Assembly (NCBI RefSeq): GCF_000332195.1
Contig: NZ_KB235922.1
Span: forward strand, 5,987,322 to 6,051,321
Direction: 5' to 3'
Source of the DNA: Pleurocapsa sp. PCC 7319
Lineage (GTDB): Bacteria > Cyanobacteriota > Cyanobacteriia > Cyanobacteriales > Xenococcaceae
Length of the DNA: 64,000 nucleotides
How positions within the stretch are numbered: the stretch's first letter is position 1; the number at the start of each line of letters is the position of its first letter. Positions 46,020 to 55,178 of this stretch are shown here, one piece after another. The notes under the pieces were generated by a model, which saw only the letters and a list, made by a program, of their open reading frames with translations, was not told the origin of the DNA and made no database searches. A program made the translations under genes and the position numbers.

Positions 46020-47537
46020 ATGGCTAAATCTAAACAAATATATGTCTGCAATGAATGTGGTGCTGAGTATAGTCAATGGTTTGGATTATGTAAAGAATGT
46101 AATGAGTTTGGCACAATTTCTGAAGAACCAATTAAAGTTTCCTCTGGGGGAGGATATAGTCGGGGCGGTTGGCAATCCAATACCCGTTCTCATCCCAAAG
46201 CCTCTGGGGAAGCTCAACCAAGAGTCTCGTTAAAGTTTTCTGAAATCAGTAATGATGTCCAAGAGAGGTTTCCTTCAGGTTATGGAGAATTTGATCGTGT
46301 TTTAGGAGGTGGCGTCGTTCCAGGTTCTCTGGTTTTAATAGGTGGCGATCCTGGTATTGGTAAATCAACTTTACTATTACAGGTAGCCAATAAATTATCC
46401 TACAATCTACCCCGTATTCTTTACGTTTCCGCAGAAGAGTCAGGACAACAGGTAAAATTACGAGCATCCCGCCTAGATGTAGCGGAGATTGACTTGGAGG
46501 TTGAAGAAGCTACTAAAAATGGCAGTCCCAAGAAAAATGGGAAATCCCCTCCCAAAAAAGAAAATAATCTCTACGTAATGCCAGAAACTGATCTCGAAGA
46601 GATTTTAAGAGAACTAGAATCTTTAAAACCTCAGGTAGCGGTCATTGATAGTATTCAAACTTTGCACTTTGCTGCCTTAACTTCTTCACCTGGTTCTGTA
46701 GCACAAGTTAGGGAATGCACCTCGGCATTAATGCAAGTAGGCAAAAGAGAAAATATTACTTTACTGATTGTCGGTCATGTTACTAAAGAAGGCGCGATCG
46801 CCGGTCCCAGGGTATTAGAACATTTGGTTGATACGGTTCTTTATTTTGAAGGCGACCGCTATGCCTCCCATCGTCTCCTGCGTTCAGTTAAAAATCGTTT
46901 TGGAGCTACTCACGAAATCGGCATCTTTGAAATGGCAGAACGGGGTTTAGTAGAAGTTGATAACCCCTCAGAATTATTTTTGGGCAATCGGGATGAGGCT
47001 TCCCCAGGAACAGCGATTGTCGTCGCCTGTGAGGGAACTCGCCCCATTGTGGTAGAAATACAGGCACTTGTTAGCCCCACTAGTTATACTTCTCCCCGTC
47101 GCTCTACGACTGGCATTGATTACAATCGTCTACAGCAAATATTAGCGGTGTTGGAAAAACGAGTTGGTGTACCTTTGTCTAAACTTGATGCTTACGTAGC
47201 TTCAGTAGGTGGACTAGGCGTAGGAGAACCCGCTGCTGATTTGGGAGTGGCGATCTCCATTGTGGCTAGTTTCCGCGATCGCGTAGTTGACCCTCGTACT
47301 GTTTTAATTGGCGAAGTCGGTTTGGGTGGTCAAGTACGCCTAGTTTCGCAGATGGAACTAAGGCTCAAAGAAGCAGCTAAACTCGGCTTTAAAAAGGCGA
47401 TCGTCCCCAAAGGGCAAAGTCTCCCTGATGATATTGGCTTAGAAATTATTTATATTTCCAAAGTTATTGATGCTATTATTGCGGCAATTCCTTCCGAGCG
47501 ATCGGCAGATTTTCCTGTAATTTCGGGAGAAGAATAA
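46020..47537 (+). CDS. radA: DNA repair protein RadA
   Basis: RecA-related ATPase that aids branch migration in recombination. 505 residues: N-terminal C4 zinc finger (YVCNECGAEY ... CKECNEF), Walker A GGDPGIGKSTLLLQ, the RadA-specific KNRFGATHEIG motif, and a C-terminal Lon-protease-like domain (GLGVGEPAADLGVAISIVAS, LIGEVGLGGQVR). A lysine-rich insertion (GSPKKNGKSPPKKEN, about residues 168-182) precedes the NLYVMPETDLEEIL segment. ATG at 46020; no operon partner upstream. Confidence 0.95.
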   Translation: MAKSKQIYVCNECGAEYSQWFGLCKECNEFGTISEEPIKVSSGGGYSRGGWQSNTRSHPKASGEAQPRVSLKFSEISNDVQERFPSGYGEFDRVLGGGVVPGSLVLIGGDPGIGKSTLLLQVANKLSYNLPRILYVSAEESGQQVKLRASRLDVAEIDLEVEEATKNGSPKKNGKSPPKKENNLYVMPETDLEEILRELESLKPQVAVIDSIQTLHFAALTSSPGSVAQVRECTSALMQVGKRENITLLIVGHVTKEGAIAGPRVLEHLVDTVLYFEGDRYASHRLLRSVKNRFGATHEIGIFEMAERGLVEVDNPSELFLGNRDEASPGTAIVVACEGTRPIVVEIQALVSPTSYTSPRRSTTGIDYNRLQQILAVLEKRVGVPLSKLDAYVASVGGLGVGEPAADLGVAISIVASFRDRVVDPRTVLIGEVGLGGQVRLVSQMELRLKEAAKLGFKKAIVPKGQSLPDDIGLEIIYISKVIDAIIAAIPSERSADFPVISGEE

Positions 47538-47684
47538 AGATTTTAGGTAGAGAAAATTTTTAAAATATAGTTGACATAAATATAAAAATCGTTCATCATA
47601 ATTAGGTCGGTCACAGATTATGCCGCCGTCCCCATTCAAGGATAAATAAGGCGACGAGGCTTGCTGTAACCTTGAGGCAGGTAT

Positions 47685-47756
47685 GCGGGTGTAGCTCAGT
47701 GGTAGAGCGTCACCTTGCCAAGGTGAATGTCGCGCGTTCGAATCGCGTCACCCGCT
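47685..47756 (+). tRNA. tRNA-Gly (anticodon GCC)
   Basis: Complete 72-nt cloverleaf: acceptor GCGGGTG pairs with CACCCGC, D arm GCTC/GAGC, anticodon arm TCACC-TTGCCAA-GGTGA with anticodon GCC, T arm with TTCGAAT, discriminator T. CCA is not encoded. Flanked by radA and a membrane-protein gene. Confidence 0.97.
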
Positions 47757-47919
47757 TAAAAAAAGTTAAAGCAGTTAACTGGTTATATTATCCATAAAAC
47801 TTTGTGGCTTTATTAAAATTAGATTGAAGAGTACAAGGAAAATATCCATGAGATAATATATTTATTTTAAATAATGTTTGGCAATGTATATTTAGCAGTC
47901 AAATTTTTAATAAATTCTT

Positions 47920-48333
47920 GTGCGTCCTTACAAAACACAAAAAATAGATTTAAGCAGCGAATATCCCTGTCCCTGTCGGCGAAAAGGTAACTTGAAGCCT
48001 ATCATTTTGACAGAAGCTCTAGGGTGCGATCGTTGTCAACAAATTTTCGTGGTTAAAAAAGATGGTCAGATAATTGAGCAGTTGTCCTCCATCTATCAGA
48101 AGAAATCATGGCAATGGACAGGAAATCGCTGGAAAAATGTTTATCATCGTTGGACAAAGAGCTATCTCCCAACAATGCTTGCTTTTGTCTTTGGTTTAAC
48201 TATCTTTGCAGTAGTTATATTACCTGTGGTCTTGCGCTGGCTAATGGCACAGAGTATCATTTCTTGGGCAGTAATATTTCTAATTTTGATTATGCTGCTG
48301 CTACTAACACTGCTAGTAGTCTATCGGCATTAG
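47920..48333 (+). CDS. Hypothetical membrane protein with N-terminal cysteine cluster
   Basis: 137 residues starting at GTG. The N-terminal half has CPCRRKGNLKPIILTEALGC then DRCQQIFVV: four cysteines (CxC and CxxC) arranged as a zinc ribbon. The C-terminal half has two membrane helices (LAFVFGLTIFAVVILPVVLR and VIFLILIMLLLLTLLVVY). Unknown function. Ends 9 bases before the ProA-like gene, so the two may be co-transcribed. Confidence 0.7.
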   Translation: MRPYKTQKIDLSSEYPCPCRRKGNLKPIILTEALGCDRCQQIFVVKKDGQIIEQLSSIYQKKSWQWTGNRWKNVYHRWTKSYLPTMLAFVFGLTIFAVVILPVVLRWLMAQSIISWAVIFLILIMLLLLTLLVVYRH

Positions 48334-48342
48334 TAAAAAACA

Positions 48343-49587
48343 ATGCAAAGTTCTACAAGTCAAATACTGTCCATAGTTCGTACATCTCATAAAGCGGCAG
48401 CTAAACTAGCTCAGGTATCAGGATCACAAAGAAGGCGAGGTGTAAGGATGCTAGCTGAAGCAATGGAAAGCAGTTTTGATGAAATCCTCGAAGCCAATAC
48501 TTTAGATCTAGAAATGAGCCGTGAGATGGCGATCTCTGAACCAATTATTGATTGGTTAAAATTAACTCCAGAAAGATTGGAGATGACAGTCTCAATTTTA
48601 AAACAGTTATCTAAATCAGCTGATCCTACGCGACGCTTAATTAATGCTCCTTATCAGTTAGAGCCATCTCAGACCTATTGTCAACTAATACCTTTAGGAA
48701 CAATTGCCCTAGTTTATGAAGCTTTTCCCGAACTAGCAGCGATCGCCGCAGGAATATGTTTAAAAACAGGAAATAGTTTAATTACTAGAGGTTGTAGTTC
48801 TGCTAGTAATTCTAATCAAACCATTGCAGCTATCTTAAAAAAAGCTTTGGCTGCTACTGATTTGCCTCTCGGCTCTGTGGAAAATATTTCTCCCGATTTA
48901 GGAATTTCGATTCCAGAATTAGTTACCCAAGATCGCTATCTTAATTTGGTCATCCCCTATGGTCGTCCCAGCTTAGTACAACAAGTAGCAGAACAGGCAA
49001 CAGCAACAGTTTTGAGAACTACAATGGGCAACTGTTATCTGTATTGGTCAGTTAGTGGGAATTTAGATTTAATTCGCCAAGCAATTGTTGATAGCCATGA
49101 TAGTGAACCCGATGCAGTCAATGCGATTGAAAAAGTATTAATTCACAAAAATGCCAAGCCTTCAGTATTACAATCCTTGTTTAATAATCTGCAACAACAG
49201 GGATTTCATCTCCGAGGAGATGAAATGCTGGTGGAAGAATTTCCTGAATATCTGAGATTGGCAAGCTCTGAAGAGTGGAGAAGACCATATCTACGTAAAG
49301 TAGTAGCCTTTCGTTACGTAGAAGATTTATCCCAAGCAGTATCTTGGATTAATCGTTATAGTAGTGGTCACGCAGACTGTATTGTTACAGAATCTTATCA
49401 AGAAAGTCGTCAATTTGTGCAAGAAATTGATAGTGCCTTAGTCTATATCAATACTTCACCCAGATTTTCTCGTAATCCCGACGGAGGAGAAAATGTTTTT
49501 TTAGGAATGTCTAATCAGAAAGGATATCGTCAGGGTTTAATTAGCGTTGAAACTTTCACCACGATTAAACAAGTTGTTCAAGGATAA
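48343..49587 (+). CDS. Glutamate-5-semialdehyde dehydrogenase (ProA) homologue lacking the catalytic cysteine
   Basis: 414 residues with ProA architecture: IPLGTIALVYEAFPEL (usually PLGVIGVIYEARPN), AGICLKTGNSLITRG, the LNLVIPYGRPSLVQQV segment and the GNCYLYW strand. At the catalytic site the family sequence PxxCNAxETLLVH is replaced by PDAVNAIEKVLIH, so Cys is Val (in codons near 49115). The C-terminal RFTDGFxFGLGAEVGIST motif is also strongly altered (RFSRNPDGGENVFLGMSNQK). A gamma-glutamyl phosphate reductase activity is therefore doubtful. It may be a paralogue with a structural or new role. Alternatively it is annotated simply as proA; I do not endorse activity. Confidence 0.88.
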   Translation: MQSSTSQILSIVRTSHKAAAKLAQVSGSQRRRGVRMLAEAMESSFDEILEANTLDLEMSREMAISEPIIDWLKLTPERLEMTVSILKQLSKSADPTRRLINAPYQLEPSQTYCQLIPLGTIALVYEAFPELAAIAAGICLKTGNSLITRGCSSASNSNQTIAAILKKALAATDLPLGSVENISPDLGISIPELVTQDRYLNLVIPYGRPSLVQQVAEQATATVLRTTMGNCYLYWSVSGNLDLIRQAIVDSHDSEPDAVNAIEKVLIHKNAKPSVLQSLFNNLQQQGFHLRGDEMLVEEFPEYLRLASSEEWRRPYLRKVVAFRYVEDLSQAVSWINRYSSGHADCIVTESYQESRQFVQEIDSALVYINTSPRFSRNPDGGENVFLGMSNQKGYRQGLISVETFTTIKQVVQG

Positions 49588-49621
49588 GCCAGAAGTTAGA
49601 GATCACAAGAGAGATTTATAA

Positions 49622-50122
49622 ATGAGTCATTCACAGCGTATTGAACCAAAGCCAGGACAAGAATCAGTTTGGGATTATCCTCGTCCACCACGTTTAGAAC
49701 AATCGTCAAAGCAGATTAAGATTGTATTTAATGGGATTACTATTGCCAATAGTTGCAATACGTATCGAGTATTAGAAACAAGTCATCCCCCAGTTTACTA
49801 TATTCCTCCAAAAGAGATTAGAATTGAATATCTTCAACCAGCGAACTCCCAGCGCTCTTTTTGTGAATGGAAAGGTTTTGCTAATTATTACGATCTGATA
49901 GTTGAAGATCGACAAGTAGCTAATGCAGCATGGTACTACACTCAACCTAGTGCTAATTTTACTCCTATTAAAAATTATGTTGCTTTCTATCCCAGTAAAA
50001 TGGATGCTTGTTATGTCGATGATGAGCTAGTTCAGGCACAAGCAGGAGACTTCTATGGTGGCTGGATTACCCAAGATATCGTCGGACCATTTAAAGGAGA
50101 ACCCGGAACTTGGGGATGGTAG
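49622..50122 (+). CDS. DUF427 domain protein
   Basis: 166 residues. DUF427 signatures are visible: KIVFNGITIANSCNTYRVLE, HPPVYYIPPKEIRIEYL, FCEWKGFANYYDLIV, AAWYYTQPSANFTPIKNYVA, FYPSKMDACYVDDELV. The conserved tryptophans and tyrosines line a pocket in solved structures of the family, ligand unknown. Close (34 bases) behind the ProA-like gene and 34 bases ahead of a small membrane protein, so the three may share an mRNA. Confidence 0.88.
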   Translation: MSHSQRIEPKPGQESVWDYPRPPRLEQSSKQIKIVFNGITIANSCNTYRVLETSHPPVYYIPPKEIRIEYLQPANSQRSFCEWKGFANYYDLIVEDRQVANAAWYYTQPSANFTPIKNYVAFYPSKMDACYVDDELVQAQAGDFYGGWITQDIVGPFKGEPGTWGW

Positions 50123-50156
50123 GTATCAATTAATTTTATGAAAATTGAGGGGAGTA

Positions 50157-50453
50157 ATGATTAAGGCTTGGTTAGTTAGTGTGGCGATTTTGTTTGTATT
50201 AGCGGAATTGAGTATTTGGCTTAAACAGTTCATGCTCCCGTTACCAATTTATATTTTAGCTGGTGCTTTTTTAGCGATCGCCTCTAATTATGAAAAAGGA
50301 CTTTGGACTATGTTTCGTCGGGAAGATTCTCTAAATTCTGATATTTTAACCCAAACTGCTACTCTCATTAAATCGACCCAAGCTTTGGAGAGCAATAATC
50401 ATCAAGTTTCTATTCTTCCTGAATCACAAAATGAGCAGCAATCTAATGGTTAA
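50157..50453 (+). CDS. Small hypothetical membrane protein
   Basis: 98 residues from ATG 50157; a TTG at 50145 is in frame, but AGGGGAG sits directly before the ATG. One or two N-terminal hydrophobic segments (WLVSVAILFVLAELSIWLKQ and MLPLPIYILAGAFLAIASNY) are followed by a polar tail. Not recognised. Confidence 0.65.
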   Translation: MIKAWLVSVAILFVLAELSIWLKQFMLPLPIYILAGAFLAIASNYEKGLWTMFRREDSLNSDILTQTATLIKSTQALESNNHQVSILPESQNEQQSNG

Positions 50454-50581
50454 TACTTAGACTTTTTATGAGAAAGATCTTTGTTCAAGTGCCGAACAAG
50501 TCAGGAAAGTAATTCCAATATTTGATGATGATATACAAATTCTGGCTACTGTTTCTAAATATCGCTATAGCACTAAAATAA

Positions 50582-52729
50582 ATGATGACTAGAGCAGCAA
50601 TTATTTGTGTTGACGATAATTTTGTCATCCTCAATAGTTTGGGCGAACAACTACAACGCAATCTTGGTCAACAATATGAGATCGAATTAGTTAATAATGG
50701 TGCTGAAGCGATCGCATTGTGTGCCGATTTAGTTGCTAAAGGAATTGATATTCCTGTAATTATTTCCGATCAAATCATGCCTGGAATGCCAGGAGATCAA
50801 TTATTAATTAAACTACACGCTCTCTATCCCAATACATTAAAAATCTTGTTAACCGGGCAAGCTGATGCCGATGCGGTAGGAAATCTGGTTAATGCAGCTG
50901 CCTTGTATCGTTATGTGACTAAACCCTGGAATGAAACCGATCTGATTTTAACTGTTCAAGAAGCTGTAAAACGTTACCAACAAGAACAGCAAATATTACA
51001 GCAAAATAGAATTTTAATTCAGGTAAATCAAAAATTAGCCGGCTCGATTTCTCTCCTGCAGGCTACTCTAGAAGCCACCGCAGACGGTATATTAGTTTTA
51101 GACAACAATTGTAACATTGTTAGTTATAATCAGAAATTTATTGACATTTGGGGATTATCCTCAATAGTTGAGCTCGATCACGAAACAATTTTCAGCTCAA
51201 TTTTAGAAGAACTTTCTGAACCCTATGGGATTAATTTTCAGGAGAGAAAAACTCAATTTGTACAGAATAACTATGATTGTCTGGAATTGAAAAATGGCAA
51301 AATTTTGGAATGTTATGCTCAAGCACAGCAACTTCACGAACAAACTATTGGTCAAGTCTGGAGCTTTCGAGATATCACTGAACATAAGAAGGCTCAAGCA
51401 TTGATTCAACATCAAGCTTTACATGACTCTTTGACCCACTTGCCAAACAGAGTCTTATTTGACCAAAAACTAGCTCAGGCCTTAACTCAAGCTGGTCATA
51501 GCAATACGATGGTGGCAGTAATCTTCTTAGATCTAGATCGCTTTAAAACCATCAATGATACCTTGGGTCATGCAGTGGGCGATCTTCTCCTCAAAAATGT
51601 AGTCGAAAGACTTAAGCACTGCATCAGAGAACAGGATCTTATTTCTCGTTGGGGTGGAGATGAATTTACCCTATTACTGCCTGAAATTAGTCGTCGAGAA
51701 GATGTCACCGCGATCGCCAACAGAATTTTAGAAATTCTCAAACCAAGTTTTGATTTAGAAGGACATTATTTACACATTACTTGTAGCATGGGAATTGCAA
51801 TTTTTCCCGATGACGGCGAAGATGCTGATACGTTGCTGAAAAATGCTGATGCTGCTTTGTACCGAGTTAAAGAACAAGGACGAAATGATTATCAATACTA
51901 TACTCTAACCCTTAACTCTCAAGCTTATGAATTACTTAATTTAGAAAATGATTTACATTTCGCTCTCGAGAAAGAAGAATTGGTTCTTTACTATCAACCT
52001 ATCGTTGAAGTTACCACAGGTAAGATAGTTAAAATGGAAGCCTTGTTACGTTGGCAGCACCCCGATCTTGGTTTAGTTCCTCTCAACTTATTTATTCCCA
52101 TCGCCGAAGAAAATGGTCTTATTGTCCCTATCGGAGAATGGGTTCTACAAACAGCTTGCACTCAGAATAAAATATGGCAAAAGATGGGTTTATCCCCTTT
52201 GACAGTTTCGGTCAATTTATCTGCTCGACAATTTCGTAACTATCACTTAGTAGCAACAATAGGGAGGATTTTAAACAAAACTGGTTTAGATCCTCGTTGG
52301 TTGGAGTTGGAAATTACCGAAACCACAACCATGCAAAATACCGATCTCACCAAACAAGTCTTACTAGATTTAAATCAAATAGGAGTCTCTCTTTCAATGG
52401 ACGATTTTGGTACAGGATATTCTTCTCTCAGCTATCTCAAGGAGTTTCCTTTTAATACCATCAAAATTGATCGTTCTTTGGTTAAGGATTTAAATCCTAA
52501 TTCCAAGGATTTAGCTATTATTAATGCTATTGCTACTCTAAGTCGAGGTCTCAATCTCCAAATTGTCATTGAAGGCGTTGAATCAAGACAATTAAAAAAT
52601 TTACTGGAATCGTTGCACTGCTACTATATGCAGGGCCGTTTTTTTAGCCCCCCTGTCACCGTAGCTGAAGCTACTGGCTGGATGTTAAAATCGAGTAGAT
52701 ATAGCCAGCATAGACTAAGTGAAAAATAA
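50582..52729 (+). CDS. REC-PAS-GGDEF-EAL signalling protein (c-di-GMP metabolism)
   Basis: 715 residues. Receiver domain (1-135) with phosphoacceptor Asp63 in ISDQIMPG; PAS domain (about 155-275); GGDEF at residues 358-362 preceded by RxxD (R349 to D352) at the right spacing for a product-inhibition I-site; EAL motif E486-A-L in MEALLRW, and DDFGTGYSSLSYL with other EAL-domain catalytic residues. Both cyclase and phosphodiesterase sites look intact, so the net activity cannot be read from sequence. A sensor kinase is not adjacent. In cyanobacteria c-di-GMP controls type IV pilus motility, and pilBTC is in the same window. Confidence 0.93.
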   Translation: MMTRAAIICVDDNFVILNSLGEQLQRNLGQQYEIELVNNGAEAIALCADLVAKGIDIPVIISDQIMPGMPGDQLLIKLHALYPNTLKILLTGQADADAVGNLVNAAALYRYVTKPWNETDLILTVQEAVKRYQQEQQILQQNRILIQVNQKLAGSISLLQATLEATADGILVLDNNCNIVSYNQKFIDIWGLSSIVELDHETIFSSILEELSEPYGINFQERKTQFVQNNYDCLELKNGKILECYAQAQQLHEQTIGQVWSFRDITEHKKAQALIQHQALHDSLTHLPNRVLFDQKLAQALTQAGHSNTMVAVIFLDLDRFKTINDTLGHAVGDLLLKNVVERLKHCIREQDLISRWGGDEFTLLLPEISRREDVTAIANRILEILKPSFDLEGHYLHITCSMGIAIFPDDGEDADTLLKNADAALYRVKEQGRNDYQYYTLTLNSQAYELLNLENDLHFALEKEELVLYYQPIVEVTTGKIVKMEALLRWQHPDLGLVPLNLFIPIAEENGLIVPIGEWVLQTACTQNKIWQKMGLSPLTVSVNLSARQFRNYHLVATIGRILNKTGLDPRWLELEITETTTMQNTDLTKQVLLDLNQIGVSLSMDDFGTGYSSLSYLKEFPFNTIKIDRSLVKDLNPNSKDLAIINAIATLSRGLNLQIVIEGVESRQLKNLLESLHCYYMQGRFFSPPVTVAEATGWMLKSSRYSQHRLSEK

Positions 52730-52753
52730 TTGAAAAATAGATTATCGTAGATT

Positions 52754-54739
52754 CTAACGCTCCAGGTTGATATTCAAATTTAAGGGGGCAAACTGATATT
52801 GTTCGGAGTTTTTGTCAGCTTTTGTAATATAGGCTAGCTGTGTTTTACCAAGGCGATCGCCTTGGTCGAAACGGAATTTTCCCGTTACGCCATTCACCAC
52901 GAAATCCGACTGGGTGATTACAGACTGCAATTGGGAGCGAGTTTGAGATGATCTTAATCCTTGAATAATGGCTTTGGTGGCATCGTAAGCCGTTGCAGTG
53001 CGCCAGTTAACTTGACCGCCCCAGTATTCAATCGCCTTCTGGGAAAAATCATTATCAGAGGTGGCAGTAGGAATCCAAGGAGAAGGCAAAACCATTCCCG
53101 CTACCTGCTCCTTACCCTGCTTAATAGTCTCAAAAGTATAAAGAGAATGATTTCCCAATAGAGGTAATCTATTTTGGTTGGCTTGAGAGATAGCGATCGC
53201 CTTACTGATATGGTTGAGGGAAGGAGCCAAAAGTAAAGCATCAGCATTTTGAGAGATAGCTTGCTTAACTATTGATTGAGGGTCAAGATTTTTCTGAGCA
53301 AAATCACATTTAACCCCTGCGACTTTACCACCATCATTGTTCATTTCAGAGATAAATTCTTCAACAAAAGAACTACTGGCAGAAGAGCCAGAATCGGCAC
53401 AAACGACAATATTGGTAAAATAATTAACTGAGGCATAATCTGCTAGAGTATTAGCCATAAGTGCCACGCTGGGAATTGTACGCATGATGTAGGAACCAAT
53501 CCCTGATAATTCTGTAGAACCACTGGTAGGAGAAATCATTACTAAACCTTCTTTTTGATAAACTTCTGACCCAGCTAGAGAAGCATTGCTTATGTTGTGC
53601 CCCACTACAGCCAAAATCTTGGGATCTTCAGCAAGTCGCTGAGCAACCTGACGAACAATCGCAGGATCGTTATCATCATTAACAATCTGAACTAACAATA
53701 ATTTTTGCTTAATACCATTTTGATGATTAAATTCTGCTTGTGCTTGTGCTACACCACGCAAGATTTCACGAGCAACTTCTGGCATATTACCCAAGGGAAC
53801 ACTGACAGCTATTTTGAAATGCTCTTGGCTAATCACTTTAGCATTATTGAAATATATTAAAGCTTCGGGATTATTTTTATTGAGATTTAAAGATACTTGA
53901 AATTTCTTAGCCGCAGTAGAAAATTCACATCGTGCAAAAGATGCTACCCCTTCATATAGAGCAATTACACTTTGAGAGCGAACATTTTGATAGTCTGGGG
54001 CAAGTAATTTTTCTCCCAGACTCATTCTTGGTGATTGACGACTATTTAAATCAATACAAATATTTTTTTGGGAGTTAGAGTCAACAGAATTAGAATATCG
54101 AAAATCTCTTTGCGAGCGTAAAATTATAGTAGTTGAGATTATTGAGATTAAAGGTATCAATAATAAAAGCCATAACTTTTTTTTACGGAGTAAACTTCTA
54201 GGTTTTCTCTTTAGTTCAGATTGATACTGATTTAAATTATGAATTTTTGGTCGATTATTTTTTACCGAGATAGAGTTAGCATTTGGCTGAAAAATTGTTT
54301 TTAAATTTGATACTATATATTGGTCAGTTATAGTTTTGCATTGTTGATTTGACAACCCTAATTCAAGCTGAGATTTTTGGAGGTATCTTTCTTTTTGTGA
54401 CTCAACTAGTCCATTGTTTTTTTGGTAAATAGCTTCTAAATCTTTTTGATAGCATAATCCCCTGATCTCCAAAGTTAAATTATCTTTTTTGAACTCTTTA
54501 ACTAGCCGTTGTCTGACAATTTTTTCAACTGTAATTATTTCTTTCCCCGCTCTGATTTTTTGCTGAGATTGTAAGATGTATTGTAAAAGTTTTTTAGTTA
54601 ATAAAGGTTGACCTTTTGTCCACCCTATTACTTCCTTTAAAACCAACTTGGGGTTATCTGCTTTATCTAATTGTCGCATCTGTTGAATAAATTCATCAAA
54701 CGATGCTAGAAACTTCTGCAAATCTATATTTGGCTTCAT
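52754..54739 (-). CDS. Membrane-anchored branched-chain-amino-acid-type binding protein with N-terminal cytoplasmic domain
   Basis: 661 residues. Residues 1-150 are a predicted cytoplasmic helical domain with WTKGQPLLTKKLLQYIL (40-56), a motif found in cyanobacterial AAA-associated regions. One membrane segment (189-208). The periplasmic part from about 300 is a type I binding fold as in Leu/Ile/Val receptors (Peripla_BP_6): ILRGVAQAQAEFN, VVGHNISNASLAGSEVYQKE, LVMISPTSGSTELSGIGSYI, RTIPSVALMA, TAYDATKAIIQGL. There is no ABC permease nearby, so it may sense and not transport; role inferred. Convergent with the GGDEF-EAL gene. Confidence 0.82.
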   Translation of the reverse strand: MKPNIDLQKFLASFDEFIQQMRQLDKADNPKLVLKEVIGWTKGQPLLTKKLLQYILQSQQKIRAGKEIITVEKIVRQRLVKEFKKDNLTLEIRGLCYQKDLEAIYQKNNGLVESQKERYLQKSQLELGLSNQQCKTITDQYIVSNLKTIFQPNANSISVKNNRPKIHNLNQYQSELKRKPRSLLRKKKLWLLLLIPLISIISTTIILRSQRDFRYSNSVDSNSQKNICIDLNSRQSPRMSLGEKLLAPDYQNVRSQSVIALYEGVASFARCEFSTAAKKFQVSLNLNKNNPEALIYFNNAKVISQEHFKIAVSVPLGNMPEVAREILRGVAQAQAEFNHQNGIKQKLLLVQIVNDDNDPAIVRQVAQRLAEDPKILAVVGHNISNASLAGSEVYQKEGLVMISPTSGSTELSGIGSYIMRTIPSVALMANTLADYASVNYFTNIVVCADSGSSASSSFVEEFISEMNNDGGKVAGVKCDFAQKNLDPQSIVKQAISQNADALLLAPSLNHISKAIAISQANQNRLPLLGNHSLYTFETIKQGKEQVAGMVLPSPWIPTATSDNDFSQKAIEYWGGQVNWRTATAYDATKAIIQGLRSSQTRSQLQSVITQSDFVVNGVTGKFRFDQGDRLGKTQLAYITKADKNSEQYQFAPLNLNINLER

Positions 54740-55178
54740 GGCATTCCGATTAAGATATTTTAAATATTTAGACTTATATCGGGTATTTCATATCTTTTAT
54801 AATATGGTTGTTACCTAACGCTGATATAAAAGAAATAATATAAAGGGTGTCTTTAAAATCAACTGTAATTCAACACAGCCAACTTAAATAGAGAGTGAAT
54901 GAAATTGATTTGATCTAAAAATAAAAAATTATCCTGTTGTCCTTATTGATTTAAGCCAAGTAATCTATATATGATGCAACCATGAAATAAAGCATACCAT
55001 CGAGGTAACATTAAGTAGATCCACTTTATTAAACATGGAATGGTTAAGATAGGGGTTAGGTGATAGGGGTTAGGTGATAGGGGTTAGGGATTAGGGAGAA
55101 TCATCTTCAATTTTTTTACTGTTCTATTAGACGTTTTATTAGGTGGAGCTACTTATCATCTATCAAACCGATGTAATA
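54740..55178. other. Intergenic region with 14-bp tandem repeat
   Basis: 439 bases without an ORF. It contains the TGATAGGGGTTAGG repeat at 55048-55088 (listed separately) and is otherwise AT-rich. Confidence 0.55.
55048..55088. repeat. 14-bp tandem repeat (TGATAGGGGTTAGG)
   Basis: Three near-perfect units: 55048-55060 (first base missing), 55061-55074 and 55075-55088. Each 14-mer is itself two heptamers (TGATAGG and GGTTAGG), in keeping with the heptamer families elsewhere in the window. Confidence 0.85.
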
